The notes under the pieces are model-generated. The model had not been told where the DNA came from. It ran no database searches and saw nothing but the letters and a program-made list of their open reading frames with translations. A stretch of 64,000 bases of DNA from Saposhnikovia divaricata (Eukaryota; Streptophyta; Magnoliopsida; Apiales; Apiaceae). The stretch is from NCBI GenBank assembly GCA_036435485.1, contig CM071597.1:52683881-52747880 (forward strand), given 5' to 3'. Positions 24,124 to 36,539 of the stretch are shown here, piece by piece. The position numbers were made by a program, and so were the translations under genes. Each line of letters starts with the position of its first letter. Position 1 is the first letter of the stretch.

Positions 24124-26014
24124 TTTAACATCCCAACATTTAGCTTTAAATAATAAACATTTTCAAGTCCACTAAATTAAAATTCTCCAAGAAATAACCA
24201 ATCCAAACAATACCAATCTCCAACTTACAGTCCATAAAATAAAGCTTAAACTTATAGTGTCCAACTCCAAATTCAAAATCAAACTTACTAAAGTCCGAAA
24301 TAAATTCTATAATTCTAATAAAAATGCAAGAAAATAAATTAGCTCCGCTAAACCCGCACTCGCGCTCATCCCATAAGTGGCCCAACTAGTTAGGATTACC
24401 TGCCGGGGAAAAACAAGAAACAAAAACCGGCAATGAGCGAAAGCTCATATACGGATAAGAACGATGACAAGGTGAATAAGAGTTAGACATGATGACAATA
24501 AAGAAATAAACAAAATATCTAAACGAGAAATAAAGACAAACTTGGAAAAAAAAAAAATACCACCAAATCTTAAAACCACAATGTAAACATACGTGCTTTC
24601 CAATCCAAAATAGCCATGCTTTATACATACACTTACACTTACGAATCATACTCAAAACAATATAATGGAAAGCAAAACTTACACACTAATAGGGGAGACA
24701 ATCTTACACTTACAGGATGTCCTACATTTTCGGTTATCCAGAAATATGTAGTCATCAAAAGAAACTTACAGGGGCTTGCATAGCACAAAGCAAATGCTAC
24801 CCAAAATGGCCAAACATAAATATACGGAATAGTCATGACTATACGTGTCCCACTCCTCCGGCGACACGCCTATACTATTTAAATATACCGTATAGGAAGT
24901 GCCAAGCACGAGATTATCCACTCGTGACGGATATCTTACAATCTCCCAAATCACATTTATATAAAAATATAACCAAAACATAATTCTCAAATATCACAAA
25001 CCCAATTATATTACAAAATAGACAAAGAATAGCGAAATCACAACCTGATCAGTTCTGAAAAATGGGAAATTACACTATGAATATAAATTCAAATCAAAAA
25101 GTATAAAACACGAAAATCGTAGGAAATTCCAAGACCTTTCCAGAATGGTAAGGCTCATTAAAAACGGACAAATAAAGAACTCTGAAAGTAGATATTTGCG
25201 AACAGCAAAACAGAATCAGCACCTGACTTATTTAGTATTATACTATTTACGACAATAGAAACATAGAATTTAGCAGCGGAGTGTAAACAAGAAACGTAGA
25301 ACGCAAAAATACATTTCTGTAGATATATTACTCATAAAATATGTACAAAATTTCAATTTAATACGAATTTTCAAAGTACGAGTATCAGTTCAGAAAATTC
25401 CCTGGCAGGTCACTAAAATCGCAGAATACACCTACTTACGCGTAGAATCTCAGAAAAGTTAAAGAACAAAAGTTGTAGATAATTCAAATACCTTTCCAGG
25501 GACAGTAAAATCATCATCATACGACAAAAATTTAATTTTCTACAGATTTTACAAGAACTCAGCACATGTAAAAGACCAAATACAGCAATTCCTTACAATC
25601 GTAACGAAGTAAAAAGCATAAAGATGATATCCGTACCTTAAAACTCAGAAATTACGAATGGGGATCAAGAATTTCAGATTTCCCAATCACTCTAAAACCT
25701 AATACATGTATAGATAACATAAAACTCGTGAGTTCTAATTCTAAATCGAATATGATAGTCTATAAACAAGGGGTTTGTGTTTTTACCTTAAAACTCCAAA
25801 ATCCTTCTCCCAAATAGATTGTATTACCCATCTCTTTCTCTTCCTCCTTCTCTTTCTCCTCCCACTTTTCCATCTTCCCCTCTGAAAAAATAACGTAAGT
25901 TTAACTATCCCCTTTTTTTTGTAACGTCTTTTCTTTTCTTTTCTTTTTTTTCTTTTTCCCAATAAATTAATTTATATTTAGTATTTAATCATATAAAATT
26001 ATCGGGGTCTTACA
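24124..26014 (-). repeat. 3' LTR of Gyp-2
   Basis: 1,891 bp, nearly identical to 31143-33036. In element orientation it starts TGTAAGACCCCG. Small open frames inside recur in the other LTR because the sequence is duplicated, and are not genes. Confidence 0.93.
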
Positions 26015-26027
26015 TTCTTCCCTCCTA
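26015..26027 (-). other. Polypurine tract of Gyp-2
   Basis: The minus strand reads GGAGGGAAGAA immediately before the TGTAAGACC start of the 3' LTR. Confidence 0.8.
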
Positions 26028-26052
26028 ATAGAAATTTCGTCCTCGAAATTTA

Positions 26053-29000
26053 TCATACATACCTTTGCTCAAAAAGATGCGGATAACGTGCACGAACAAT
26101 TTCTTCCGTCACCCAAGTAGCCTCTCTCTCTGAATGTCCTTTCCACAATACCCTCACAAAAGGAATCGTTCGACGACGCATTACCCTTTCTTCACGCTCT
26201 AAAATTCTTTCGGGTTCTTCCTCATAGGTCAAATCCGGCCGAACTTTATCCAAGGGACAATTTACCACATGCGATGGGTGATAATTATATCCTCTTAATA
26301 AAGACACATGAAACACATTATGTACCCTTGACAATTGAGGCGGCAAAGCCAACTTATATGCTACCTCTCCTACTTTTTCTAAAATTTCAAATGGGCCAAT
26401 AAATCTTGGATTCAACTTTCCTTTCAACCCAAAACGATGTACTCCCTTCCATGGAGAAACCTTTAAGAATACTTTTTCACCAGGCTCAAAACTTAAGCTC
26501 CTACGATGCACATCTACATATTTCTTTTGTCGGTCTTGAGCTTGTCTCAATTTTTCTCGTATCACCATTACCTTATCATTAGTCTCTTGAACTATTTTGG
26601 GCCCTTCCAACTTCCTCTCATCAACCTCATCCAACATATAGGTGTTCTACATTTCCTCCCATACAAAGCTTCATACGGTGCCATCCCAATACTAGCTTGC
26701 CAACTATTGTTGTAAGCAAACTCCACAAGTGGTAAGTGTTCGTCCCATCTGCCAGCCCAATCTAGTGCACAAGCCCTCAGCATATCCTCTAAGGTTTGAA
26801 TGGTTCTCTCCGATTGACCATCTGTTTGCGGATGGAATGCTGTGCTGAAACTAAGTTTAGTACCCCATGCCTTTTGAAATCCTTCCCAAAATCGAGATGT
26901 AAACCGTGGATCTCTATCTGAAACAATACTAACTGGAACCCCATGTAATCTCATAACCTCATCTCTATAAATTTCAGCCAATTTGTCAACTGAAGCAGTT
27001 GCACGAATTGCAAGAAAGTGGGCAGATTTCGTAAGTCGGTCCACGACCACCCAAATAGCATCATGTTTCTTCAATGTTCTAGGTAAATCCATAAGGAAGT
27101 CCATGCATATATGTTCCCATTTCCACTCGGGTATCTCCAATGAACGTAATTCCCCACCTGGCCTTTGGTGTTCAATCTTGACAAGTTGACAAGTCATACA
27201 CTTTGACACATAATCAACAATATCCTTCTTCATGCCACTCCACCAAAAATGATCCTTCATGTCCCTATACATTTTGGTACTGCCGGGATGTACAGTAAAT
27301 GGTGAGTTATGAACTTCCGCCAAAAGATCCTCTCGAATAGCTGACCTTGGAACGCACAATCGACCCAAAAGCCAAACAACGCCATAATCATCCACGTTAA
27401 AATCTGATGGCTTACCATCTTGAATATTTCGAACAATCTCTTGTATCTCTAAGTCCTCCTTATGTGCTTCCTTAATCCTAGAAATCAATGTCGGTTCCAT
27501 TTGCAAATTAACCAACACACCAGCCACACCTCGCACACCAAGAGCCAACCCCATTCTTTGTACTTCTTCTTGCAATTCATTAGGTAATGCAAACAAGAAA
27601 GAAAGCTGACCAGAATTTTTGCGACTGAGTGCATCTGCAACAACATTAGCCTTACCAGGCTTATACTGAATCTGCACATCGTAGTCCTTAATCAACTCGA
27701 GCCATCTCCGTTGCCTCATATTCAGCTCCTTCTGGGTGAAGATATATTTAAGACTTTGGTGATCAGTCCAAATCTCGCAAGAAACCCCATACAAATAATG
27801 TCGCCATAACTTTAGAGCAAACACGACGGCTGCCAACTCTAAGTCGTGAGTCGGGTAATTTTCCTCATGTGTCTTCAACTGTCTAGATGCATATGCAATC
27901 ACCTTACCATGCTGCATTAAAACCGCTCCTAACCCCTTTCTTGAAGCGTCACTATAAATAACAAATCCCTCAGACCCTGATGGTAGCGTCAATACTGGAG
28001 CTGTAGTCAACCTCTTCTTCAATTCCTGAAAACTCTGCTCACACTCATTTGTCCACACAAATCGATTATTCTTCCTCGTCAACCGTGTCAAAGGCATAGA
28101 GATAGTAGAAAAACCTTCCACAAACCTTCGGTAATACCCAGCTAGACCCAGAAAACTCCTAACCTCTGTCACTGTAGTTGGTCTCGACCATTCTTTCACA
28201 ACTGCTATTTTTGACGGGTCCACCTGTATCCCTTCCGCGGAAACAACATGCCCCAAGAATGAAACTTGCCTCAGCCAAAACTCACACTTTGAAAACTTAG
28301 TAAACAACTGACGGCTCCTCAAGACCTCCAAAACTACTCGTAGGTGTTCCTCATGCTCTTCTTTAGACCTCGAGTATACAAGAATGTCATCAATGAATAC
28401 AATAACAAACTTGTCCAAGAAGTCCCTGAAGACCCTATTCATCAAATCCATAAAGACTGATGGAGCATTAGTTAACCCAAATGGCATGACAAGAAACTCA
28501 TAATGTCCATATCGTGTTCAAAAAGCTATCTTCGGCACATCCTCATCTCTTACCCGTAACTGATGGTAACCTGATCGCAAATCAATTTTTGAGAAAAATT
28601 TGGCCCCTTGTAATTGATCAAACAGGTCATCAATACGTGGTAATGGGTATCTATTACGTACTGTGATCTTATTCAACTCTCTATAATCAATACAAAGTCT
28701 CATCGAACCATCTTTCTTCTTTACAAAAAGAACTGGAGCACCCCAAGGAGATACACTTGGGCGGATAACACCCTTATCAAGTAACTCTTGTAACTGTTCC
28801 TTCAACTCCTTTAATTCAGCTGGAGCCATTCGGTAAGGAGCCTTAGAGATCAGCTCAGAACCTGGTACAAGCTCTACAGCAAACTCAACCTCCCTCTGTG
28901 GGGGTAATCCTGGAAGATCATCCGGAAACACATCACTGAATTCCCTAACCACTGGCACATCCTTTAGTTGCGGTTGTACCGTATTTGTATCAACTATATA

Positions 29001-30965
29001 AGCAAGATAACCAGAACAACCCTTCTTTATTGATCTCACAGCCTTCATGACAGATATCATCTCATATAAAGCACTAGGTTTGGACCCATGATATTCGGCT
29101 ACCAAACTATCACCTAACTTGAACTTCACAATTCTACTCTCACAATCGATAACTGCCCCATACTTTTCCAACCAATCCATGCCTAAAATCACATCAAAAT
29201 CTTGCATATGTAAAGGTAGCAAACTAGCTGGTAGTATATGATTCCCTACCCTGATAGGACAATTAGGATACTCAACATGCACATCTACACTCATACCTAC
29301 AGCTGTGCTAATACAAATTGATGGAACTAACTCATATGATTGCACCCCAAGATGTTTAGCATAACTAGAAGAAACAACAGAATGTGTAGCACCAGTATCA
29401 AATAACACTCTAGCATCTTTATTGCCAACAAACAAAGTACCAGAAATAATACCCGGGATATTTGCTGCATCCCTAGCTGTGGTGGCATAAACACGACCGG
29501 CATTTCTCTGAACCTGATTGCCTTCCTGCTGATGTTGTGCCTGGCCTGGATTAGCATTAGATGGAGTCTGATGATGCTCCCTACGTTGCACAGTACAATC
29601 TCTAGCAAAATGTCCAGTCCTCCCACATATATAACAAGCTCCTTTCTCCCTAAAACATGGTTTTCCTGGATGGTTACCCCCACAAGTCCTGCATCGGTCC
29701 CTTGCCTGTCGGTTTCCTTGAAAGTTCCCTCTATTACCATTATAGGTTCCCGGCCTCCTTCCACTACCAATATTTTGCTGACCCCTCTGAAAACCTCGAC
29801 TCCCTACATTATTTCGGGAGTAAGACGGCCCACTCTGTCGAGACAAGTGATTCCCCTGCTGCTGAGCACCCTGAAACTGATTAACTCGAAAGCTCTGTTG
29901 GTTGCGATTAAAACTCTGTGGCTCATCCCTAGCCCTCTTCCTACTGGGATCCTCCTTACCGTCTAGAACAGATAACTCCTGATACTTAGCTGCACTAATA
30001 GCCTGCTCCATACTCGCAAACCTGGTAGAAATAATGTTATGCCTGTACTCCACCCTAAGACCCCACTTGAACTTGTTAGCCTTATCTTCCTCTGACTTAA
30101 TCTCTGAAGCTGCAAAACTAGCCAACCTATTAAACCTGGAGATATACTCTGCCACTGTCTCGGTGTCACCCTGTCTCACTGTCTGATACTCACGCACATA
30201 CCTCTCCCTATCAGCCACTGGAAAGTACATCTGATTAAAAAGTTCCTCAAACTCATTCCAAGTCACAACATCCATATAGTGCTCCGGTTTGGTGGCAGTT
30301 ACAGTAGTCCACCATCTATCAGCATCATCCTCCAACTTATATGCAGCAAACCTCGCCATAGTATTTTCAGAACAACCAATCAATCGGAAAATTTTTCTGA
30401 GGTGCCCCAACCAGTTCTCAGCTGCTTCCGGTCCTCCTTGCCCATTAAAACTCCTAGGCTTCTGCTTATTAAATCTCTCCAACATAGGAATGTAAGTAGC
30501 CTGATTCTGGGGATATTCATATGTATCATGATCGGGAACCACAATTGTATTTTGCTCAACCCCCTGCTGATTATTAGTGTTATTCTGCACCACATTATTA
30601 GGTTGCTCCACATTTTGCCCCTGATTCTGACCAACCACATTAGGACTGATAATTCGCTCAAGGGAACTAACCACTGCCTGACTCACAACATTAGCCAACA
30701 CATTCGGATCAATAGCTAACTGATTCTGAGGTTGTGCCACTGGTTGCTGAGGTGTTGGCCGCTCATTTTCCCCTAGGACATTTCCCCCTTGCTCAGTTTG
30801 AGGCACAGTTTCTGGTTGTGTCGTCGTATTCTGAATAGCACGAGTAGCTCTTCCTCTACCCCTACTAGATGAAGCAGATCCTCTACCCCTACGCCCTGGT
30901 ACAGAGCGGTTAGCCTCACTAGAAGGCTGCTCACCAGAAAGTCGGGTGGATCGTCGAGTAGCCAT
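26053..30965 (-). pseudogene. gag-pol: Gyp-2 gag-pol polyprotein, two point lesions
   Basis: About 1,637 codons from ATG 30965 (MATRRSTRLSGEQ); in-frame ATG 31079 lies in the leader and is less likely. Order: R/Q/N-rich N-terminus; gag core (NEFEELFNQMYFP); zinc box CYICGRTGHFARDC (near 29625) preceded by CRTCGGNHPGKPC; protease VLFDTGATHSVVS; RT with WGAPVLFVKKKDGS and VFIDDILVYS; RNase H IYSDASRKGLGAVL; integrase with CQLVKIEHQ, D in CMDFLMDLPR, D in SDRDPRFTS and E in SERTIQTLEDML; chromodomain-like tail (RTIPFVRVLWKGHSEREATW). Breaks: a TGA at 28518-28520 where R is expected (CGA-to-TGA) and a 1-bp deletion near 26635. All catalytic residues looked for are present. Confidence 0.93.
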
Positions 30966-31128
30966 CCTACAATCACCAATTAATTCAGTTCCACAAGTAC
31001 CAAAATATAGAGGCCAAATGTATATGCAATGCAACGCAGTGAAATAACAAAAAACACAACATATCCTACATCTACCCAATCCTCACAGGTCGAGCCTAAT
31101 GCAAGTCTACAGAATCATAAAACCTTGG

Positions 31129-31140
31129 CTCTGATACCAA
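31129..31140 (-). other. Met-tRNA primer binding site of Gyp-2
   Basis: The minus strand reads TGGTATCAGAGC, two bases inside the 5' LTR (31143). Confidence 0.92.
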
Positions 31141-31142
31141 CT

Positions 31143-33036
31143 TAAACATCCCAACATTTAGCTTAAAATAATAAACATTTTCAAGTCCACTAAATTAAAA
31201 TTCTCCAAGAAATAACCAATCCAAACAATACCAATCTCCAACTTACAGTCCATAAAATAAAGCTTAAACTTATAGTGTCCAACTCCAAATTCAAAATCAC
31301 ACTTACTAAAGTCCGAAATAAATTCTATAATTCTAATAAAAATGCAAGAAAATAAATTAGCTCCGCTAAACCCGCACTCGCGCTCATCCCATAAGTGGCC
31401 CAACTAGTTAGGATTACCTGCTGGGGAAAAACAAGAAACAAAAACCGGCAGTGAGCGAAAGCTCATATACGGATAAGAACGATGACAAGGTGAATAAGAG
31501 TTATACATGATGACAATAAAGAAATAAACAAAATATCTAAACGAGAAATAAAGACAAACTTGGAAAAAATAAAAATACCACCAAATCTTAAAACCACAAT
31601 GTAAACATACGTGCTTTCCAATCCAAAATAGCCATGCTTTATACATACACTTACACTTACGAATCATACTCAAAACAATATAATGGAAAGCAAAACTTAC
31701 ACACTAATAGGGGAGACAATCTTACACTTACAAGATGTCCTACATTTTCGGTTATCCAGAAATATGTAGTCATCAAAAGAAACTTACAGGGCGCTTGCAT
31801 AGAACAAAGCAAATGCTACCCAAAATGGCCAAACATAAATATACGGAATAGTCATGACTATACGTGTCCCACTCCTCCGGTGACACGCCTATACTATTTA
31901 AATACACCGTATAGGAGGTGCCAAGCACGAGATTATCCACTCGTGACGGATATCTTACAATCTCCCAAATCACATTTATATAAAAATATAACCAAAACAT
32001 AATTCTCAAATATCACAAACCCAATTATATTACAAAATAGACAAAGAATAGCGAAATCACAACCTGATCAGTTCTGAAAAATGGGAAATTACACTATGAA
32101 GATAAATTCAAATCTAAAAGTATAAAACACGAAAATCGTAGGAAATTCCAAGACCTTTCCAGAATGGTAAGGCTCATAAAAAACGGACAAATAACGAACT
32201 CTGAAAGTAGATATTTGCGAACAGCAAAACAGAATCAGCACCTGACTTATTTAGTATTATACTATTTACGACAATAGAAACATAGAATTTAGCAGCGGAG
32301 TGTAAACAAGAAACGTAGAACGCGGAAATACCTTTCTGTAGATATATTACTCATAAAATATGCACAAAATTTCAATTTAATACGAATTTTCAAAGTACGA
32401 GTGTCAGTTCAGAAAATTCCCTGGCGGATCACTAAAATCGCAGAATACACCTACTTACGCGTAGAATCTCAGAAAAGTTAAAGAACAAAAGTTGTAGATA
32501 ATTCAAATACCTTTCCAGGGACAGTAAAATCATCATCATACGACAAAAATTTAATTTTCTACAGATTTTACAAGAACTCAGCACATGTAAAAGACCAAAT
32601 ACAGCAATTCCTTACAATCGTAAAGAAGTAAAAAGCATAAAGATGATATCCGTACCTTAAAACTCAGAAATTACGAATGGTGATCAAGAATTTCAGATTT
32701 CCCAATCACTCTAAAACCTAATACATGTATATATAACATAAAACTCGTAAGTTCTAAATTCTAAATCGAATATGATAGTCTATAAACAAGGGGTTTGTGT
32801 TTTTACCTTAAAACTCCAAAATCCTTCTCCCAATTAGATTGTATTACCCATCTCTTTCTCTTCCTCCTTCTCTTTCTCCTCCCACTTTTCCATCTTCCCC
32901 TCTGAAAAAATAACGTAAGTTTAACTATCCCCCTTTTTTTTGTAACGTCTTTTCTTTTCTTTTCTTTTTTTTTCTTTTTCCCAATAAATTAATTTATATT
33001 TAGTATTTAATCATATAAAATTATCGGGGTCTTACA
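31143..33036 (-). repeat. 5' LTR of Gyp-2
   Basis: 1,894 bp, partner of 24124-26014. It is followed by CAATA and then by LINE ORF1 sequence. Confidence 0.93.
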
Positions 33037-33190
33037 CAATAGATCTCCATAGGCTTCCACAAAGTCTTTCAATAGCTTATCTCCCTCCTTACTGATATCT
33101 TTGTTCTCCTAGATCTTCTCCTTAGCTTTCCCGATGACCTAAACCTCGAATTTGAAATTTGAATATCCTTGTCGCCGTTATCGCCTCCTC
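33037..33190 (-). pseudogene. LINE ORF1 N-terminus and 5' end, displaced by Gyp-2
   Basis: On the minus strand the frame ENKDISKEGDKLLKDF ... AYGDLL runs across the CAATA copy straight into DAETLQRFEKGD at 24121, showing that this is the other side of the same LINE. A stop and a frameshift lie upstream (33110-33140). A possible start MGHTTRGGDNGDKD is at about 33190. The 5' UTR limit is not clear. Confidence 0.82.
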
Positions 33191-33274
33191 TGGTTGTGTG
33201 CCCCATTTGAATATCCTTAAATTAATAGATTATAGGGGCACCCACACTAATAACCTACACTTCACATACATTAA

Positions 33275-33575
33275 CCCCACCCCCGGATGACGTTATATAT
33301 TTTTTTAAAAAAAAATTGGGATAAAAAAATTCTTCCATCATTCTAACGTCATACTGGTGTTTTTTTTTTTTTTACAAAATCTTGTGTTTTTTGTTGAATT
33401 CTGGTGATTTTTTACAAAATTTGGTGATTTTTTTTCCTCACGTGATTATCACAAAAAATCACCAAATTTTGTAAAAAAATCAAAAGTATGACGTCAAATT
33501 TTTTTTCCCAGATTTTTTTTACTAAATTTTTTTCCCCAAAAAAATTATATTTATGACATCATCATGACGTGGGTT
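33275..33575. repeat. AT-rich fold-back repeat, possible MITE
   Basis: Two 29-bp arms at 33406-33434 and 33453-33481 are nearly perfect inverted copies (around TTGGTGATTT and AAATCACCAA). Further out, ACGTCATACT (33346-33355) pairs with AGTATGACGT (33485-33494), and GACGTTATAT-type sequence near 33292 loosely pairs with sequence near 33555. The arms are interrupted by homopolymer runs. No target duplication was found. Confidence 0.5.
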
Positions 33576-34422
33576 CTCATAGTTCTCATAATAAGAGGAT
33601 TCTCAATGGAGGAAGACTCTTATTTTTAAATTGTGTATTACTACTTTGAATAAATTCTAACTTGTATATATCTTTTTTATCCCACAGATCAATTTTTAAA
33701 ATCAAAATTTTATATATGAATGGGATAGAAAAAAAATTTAGAGGTGCCAATGGAATAATAAAGAGTGACGTGACTATGTATTCATATTTATGATATGGTT
33801 AGTTATGTTGTTTTTATTGTTTTCAGATCTTATGTTTTAGTTTTGGACATATTCTTTTACTTTTTAATAATTTGATTTGTAGCAAAATATTTATTTCGGT
33901 ATAAGATCAAGATATCTATTACATCATTAAAAGTATTTAATACCAGAGAAATTATAAGTAATATTTATTTTATTTAATGTTACAAAGATAAAAGGAATTT
34001 CATAAACCATAATAGCATGAGGTGAACCTAAGGGTTCTAAGAAGGATTAAGATAGGATTTAGGATAATAACATGAAAGTTAGAAAAAAAAAGAATCTCAT
34101 AGTATATAAATCAAGTTTAATTAGTGTCAATTATTAAATTAAAAATGTGGGGATAAAAATTACAAGAAAATAACGTTTGCAACTCTTTTAATAAAAAGAT
34201 TCAACTGACTAATTTATATAATATTAATTCTTTTTTAATTTTTTTAATACATTATAAAAATGGTTCATATACTTTAACAGAATTTATAATAATATTATAA
34301 GGCCACGGGTGAAGGTCTTTTTTACCTACTTTTCCTCTTGATAGGTCCAAAATACCCATTTATTATTGATGGGTCCAAAATACCCATCTATTTTTGTCAT
34401 ATAGCGATCCATAAGACTTAGG
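33576..34422. other. AT-rich intergenic DNA
   Basis: No ORF, RNA gene or repeat boundary could be supported. A short direct repeat (GGTCCAAAATACCCAT) occurs twice at about 34347-34390. Confidence 0.5.
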
Positions 34423-34728
34423 CTATTCTGACATATTAGAGGAACTGGCCTCTGAATTTTTAGTCCTATTACGGGGATAGGTCTCTAATTTCATAATCCT
34501 TTTCAGATTACTAATTTCATTTTCTATAATATAAAAAAATTTATTATAAAAAAAGGGTTGCTCTTCTTTTATGACTTCTAAATCCCAAATTATGTATCTA
34601 GTTGCTGCTTGATTTCCAGGGGAAATTAAATTTCTAGAGGTCTCTAAGAGATGATCCAGATATTCTCGGTTAGACATGTCTATCATGGCATTACCTTGAA
34701 TATTAACAAACCATGGTTTATCACTCAT
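34423..34728 (-). CDS. Small ORF downstream of the pararetroviral promoter, unknown
   Basis: A 101-residue frame starting MSDKPWFVNIQ. It has a hydrophobic/aromatic middle (IIENEISNLKRIMKLE, probably helical) and a serine-rich end. It lies about 400 bp downstream of the inferred transcript start, where caulimovirids have leader or ORF VII-like genes. No family was recognised. It could also be fortuitous. Confidence 0.35.
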   Translation of the reverse strand: MSDKPWFVNIQGNAMIDMSNREYLDHLLETSRNLISPGNQAATRYIIWDLEVIKEEQPFFYNKFFYIIENEISNLKRIMKLETYPRNRTKNSEASSSNMSE

Positions 34729-35001
34729 GATTATAGTAGTTAAACAAACTTATTTTACGTATAAAATTTAAATATGGTGTTATGAGTTTTACCAGACTTC
34801 TTCAATGATCTTTATCTGCATAGACATTATTGATCTTTAAAACTTCATTTCCTTGCCTGAATCTTTAGGTTATTATTCTTTGTCTTCAATCCTATGAGTG
34901 GCGTTTCCCTAACGGCCTCCTACCTAGCGGTACTCCCTGTGCTCCAAAGCGGACTCCAGAATAACTGAAAATATAACCGGGATTCATGAAGAAAAAGATT
35001 T

Positions 35002-35007
35002 TTTATT
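35002..35007 (-). terminator. Pararetroviral poly(A) signal
   Basis: AATAAA on the minus strand about 160 bp past the TATA box. In caulimovirids the poly(A) signal sits just after the promoter, giving a terminally redundant genomic RNA. Confidence 0.5.
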
Positions 35008-35164
35008 GATTCATACAATTATACAGATATAGACTCATTATGAGTCTGTTTACACTCACAACCCCTAAGGGTTTTACTCACTCATTGAGAACTTCTTTGA
35101 ATGCTAGTATACAAGGTGTATGCTTTGCTGATTTCAAGATGTTCTATACTGAAATGGAACTCAT

Positions 35165-35174
35165 CCTTTTATAG
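35165..35174 (-). promoter_or_regulatory. Pararetroviral TATA box (35S-type promoter position)
   Basis: The minus strand reads CTATAAAAGG, a strong plant TATA box. It lies in the non-coding region downstream of the transactivator, where the genomic RNA promoter is expected. The inferred start is near 35140. Confidence 0.6.
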
Positions 35175-35381
35175 ACTAAGGAATGAGGATCTATACAAAA
35201 ACCCTTACGTAACTGCATACGTAATTTGTATATAATTGATGCACTAGTGTCTGAAGAGATAAGATTCCTTATCTTTCTTGTCTGGTGCTGCACTAAAACG
35301 ATGTCTACTTAGATTCGTTCTGTTCTGAAAATGATGTCCACTTAAAGCAGCTTCGTCTTCTTGCATAAAGTAGATTCTTTT

Positions 35382-36539
35382 CTACTTTTCTTCCATCACC
35401 CTTTTTCCTGATGCCTTATCATCTGGTGTAGTGGTGGGACTGCAATGTCGGCAATCAAACTGGATGCCAAACTTCTTTATTTCCTTTTGCTTTCTTTTGC
35501 AAAAGTGATCTTTATGGGAACCAACAACATATTTGTGTAACAGCTGTTTTCTGGAAGCTACGATCTTGCTGTAGTCTTCTTCAGTTAGTCCCTTATGTGA
35601 GTAAGATGTCAATAAAGAGTAACATGTTGCAAGGTTAACCTTTAATTTATCATCTGGCTTAGTGCTGAATAACTTATTGATTAAAACCAATAATTTTTGC
35701 TCAGCAAGCTCTCTTAAATCTTTCTTTTCCAAGGTAGACTCTATGGCTTGACTTGGAGAGTAGATTTTTTCCTTTGCAATACCAACCTGGACATAACGAG
35801 TTGGTTGATTTGCTGGACAGTCATATTCTTCTTCATCTTCCCAACAGATAATTGTACTGGTGGTTTTAATGAAGATATCAACTTCCTGGCCTTTAAGACA
35901 ATTTGCTTTGTATGCCTTGACCGCTTTTCTAAATTCCTTAGGGAATCTAGAAATTTCCAAGAGATTACTAGCAGTATGATAAACTTGTGCTAATAATCCG
36001 TATTGATATGCCTCGTATACCATGTCTAGATCGGCATTTGGATAGAAGTTGAAGTAGCTGACATTCTTCTTATCTGTGGTGAAGAAATGTTCATCAACGA
36101 ACTTCTGTTCAGTGGCTGACCTGCCACATTGATAAAGATAATTGAACCTTGAATATGTAATTTCAATGGTATCCTCATCTTCGTCTTGATGTTTCAACAG
36201 TGTTTATTGAATCTTCGGAATCGTTCCTAGCACTGTTTTGCTTGAAAATTCCTTCTTTTGAGTAACTGCATCTGCATAAGTTGGTTGTAATGCATCTGCG
36301 TGACTTATCAGCTCAAGTGGTGGCTTGGACTGTTGAGTAGTATAAATGTTTGAAGCACCTCTTGCTTCTGCGAAAGATTTATACTTCTTGTACTTGACAT
36401 TAGAGAAACCTTTAACAGCTTTCTCTGCAATCTCCCATGTGGTGTAAATTCCTGCATTTGGACCGTTAAACACAACATAGTAGGCTTTAGGGCCTTTATA
36501 TCCAGAAGGGACAGCTGAAGTTTGACCATTAATAGAATT
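35382..36539 (-). pseudogene. Transactivator/viroplasmin, central and C-terminal part
   Basis: The segment ending at 36204 carries the RNase H1-N-like viroplasmin fold (FNGPNAGIYTTWEIAEKA, KKYKSFAEARGA), characteristic of caulimovirid inclusion-body/transactivator proteins. A stop at about 36204 separates it from a 271-residue frame (36197-35382) with a C-terminal Cys/His pair (CRHC). In viruses of this family the protein builds the inclusion body and permits reinitiation on polycistronic RNA. This copy is interrupted upstream (36540-36900). Confidence 0.75.

Larger units (their letters stand above)
24124..33036 (-). mobile_element. Ty3/gypsy chromovirus 'Gyp-2', near-complete, nested in the LINE
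   Basis: 8,913 bp, flanked by CAATA at 24119-24123 and 33037-33041. Joining the flanks restores a continuous LINE ORF1 frame. LTRs of 1,891 and 1,894 bp look roughly 98-99% alike by eye. The primer site and polypurine tract are in place. The single gag-pol frame has one nonsense codon and one 1-bp frameshift. It is the youngest-looking large element here. In element orientation the LTRs start TGTAAGACCCC but end ...TTAA or ...TAAA rather than CA. Confidence 0.94.

Noticed and set aside
24386..24990. Several open frames of 65-89 codons on both strands
   Set aside because: They lie within the Gyp-2 LTR and recur at 31404-32009 in the other LTR; no domain or start context supports them.
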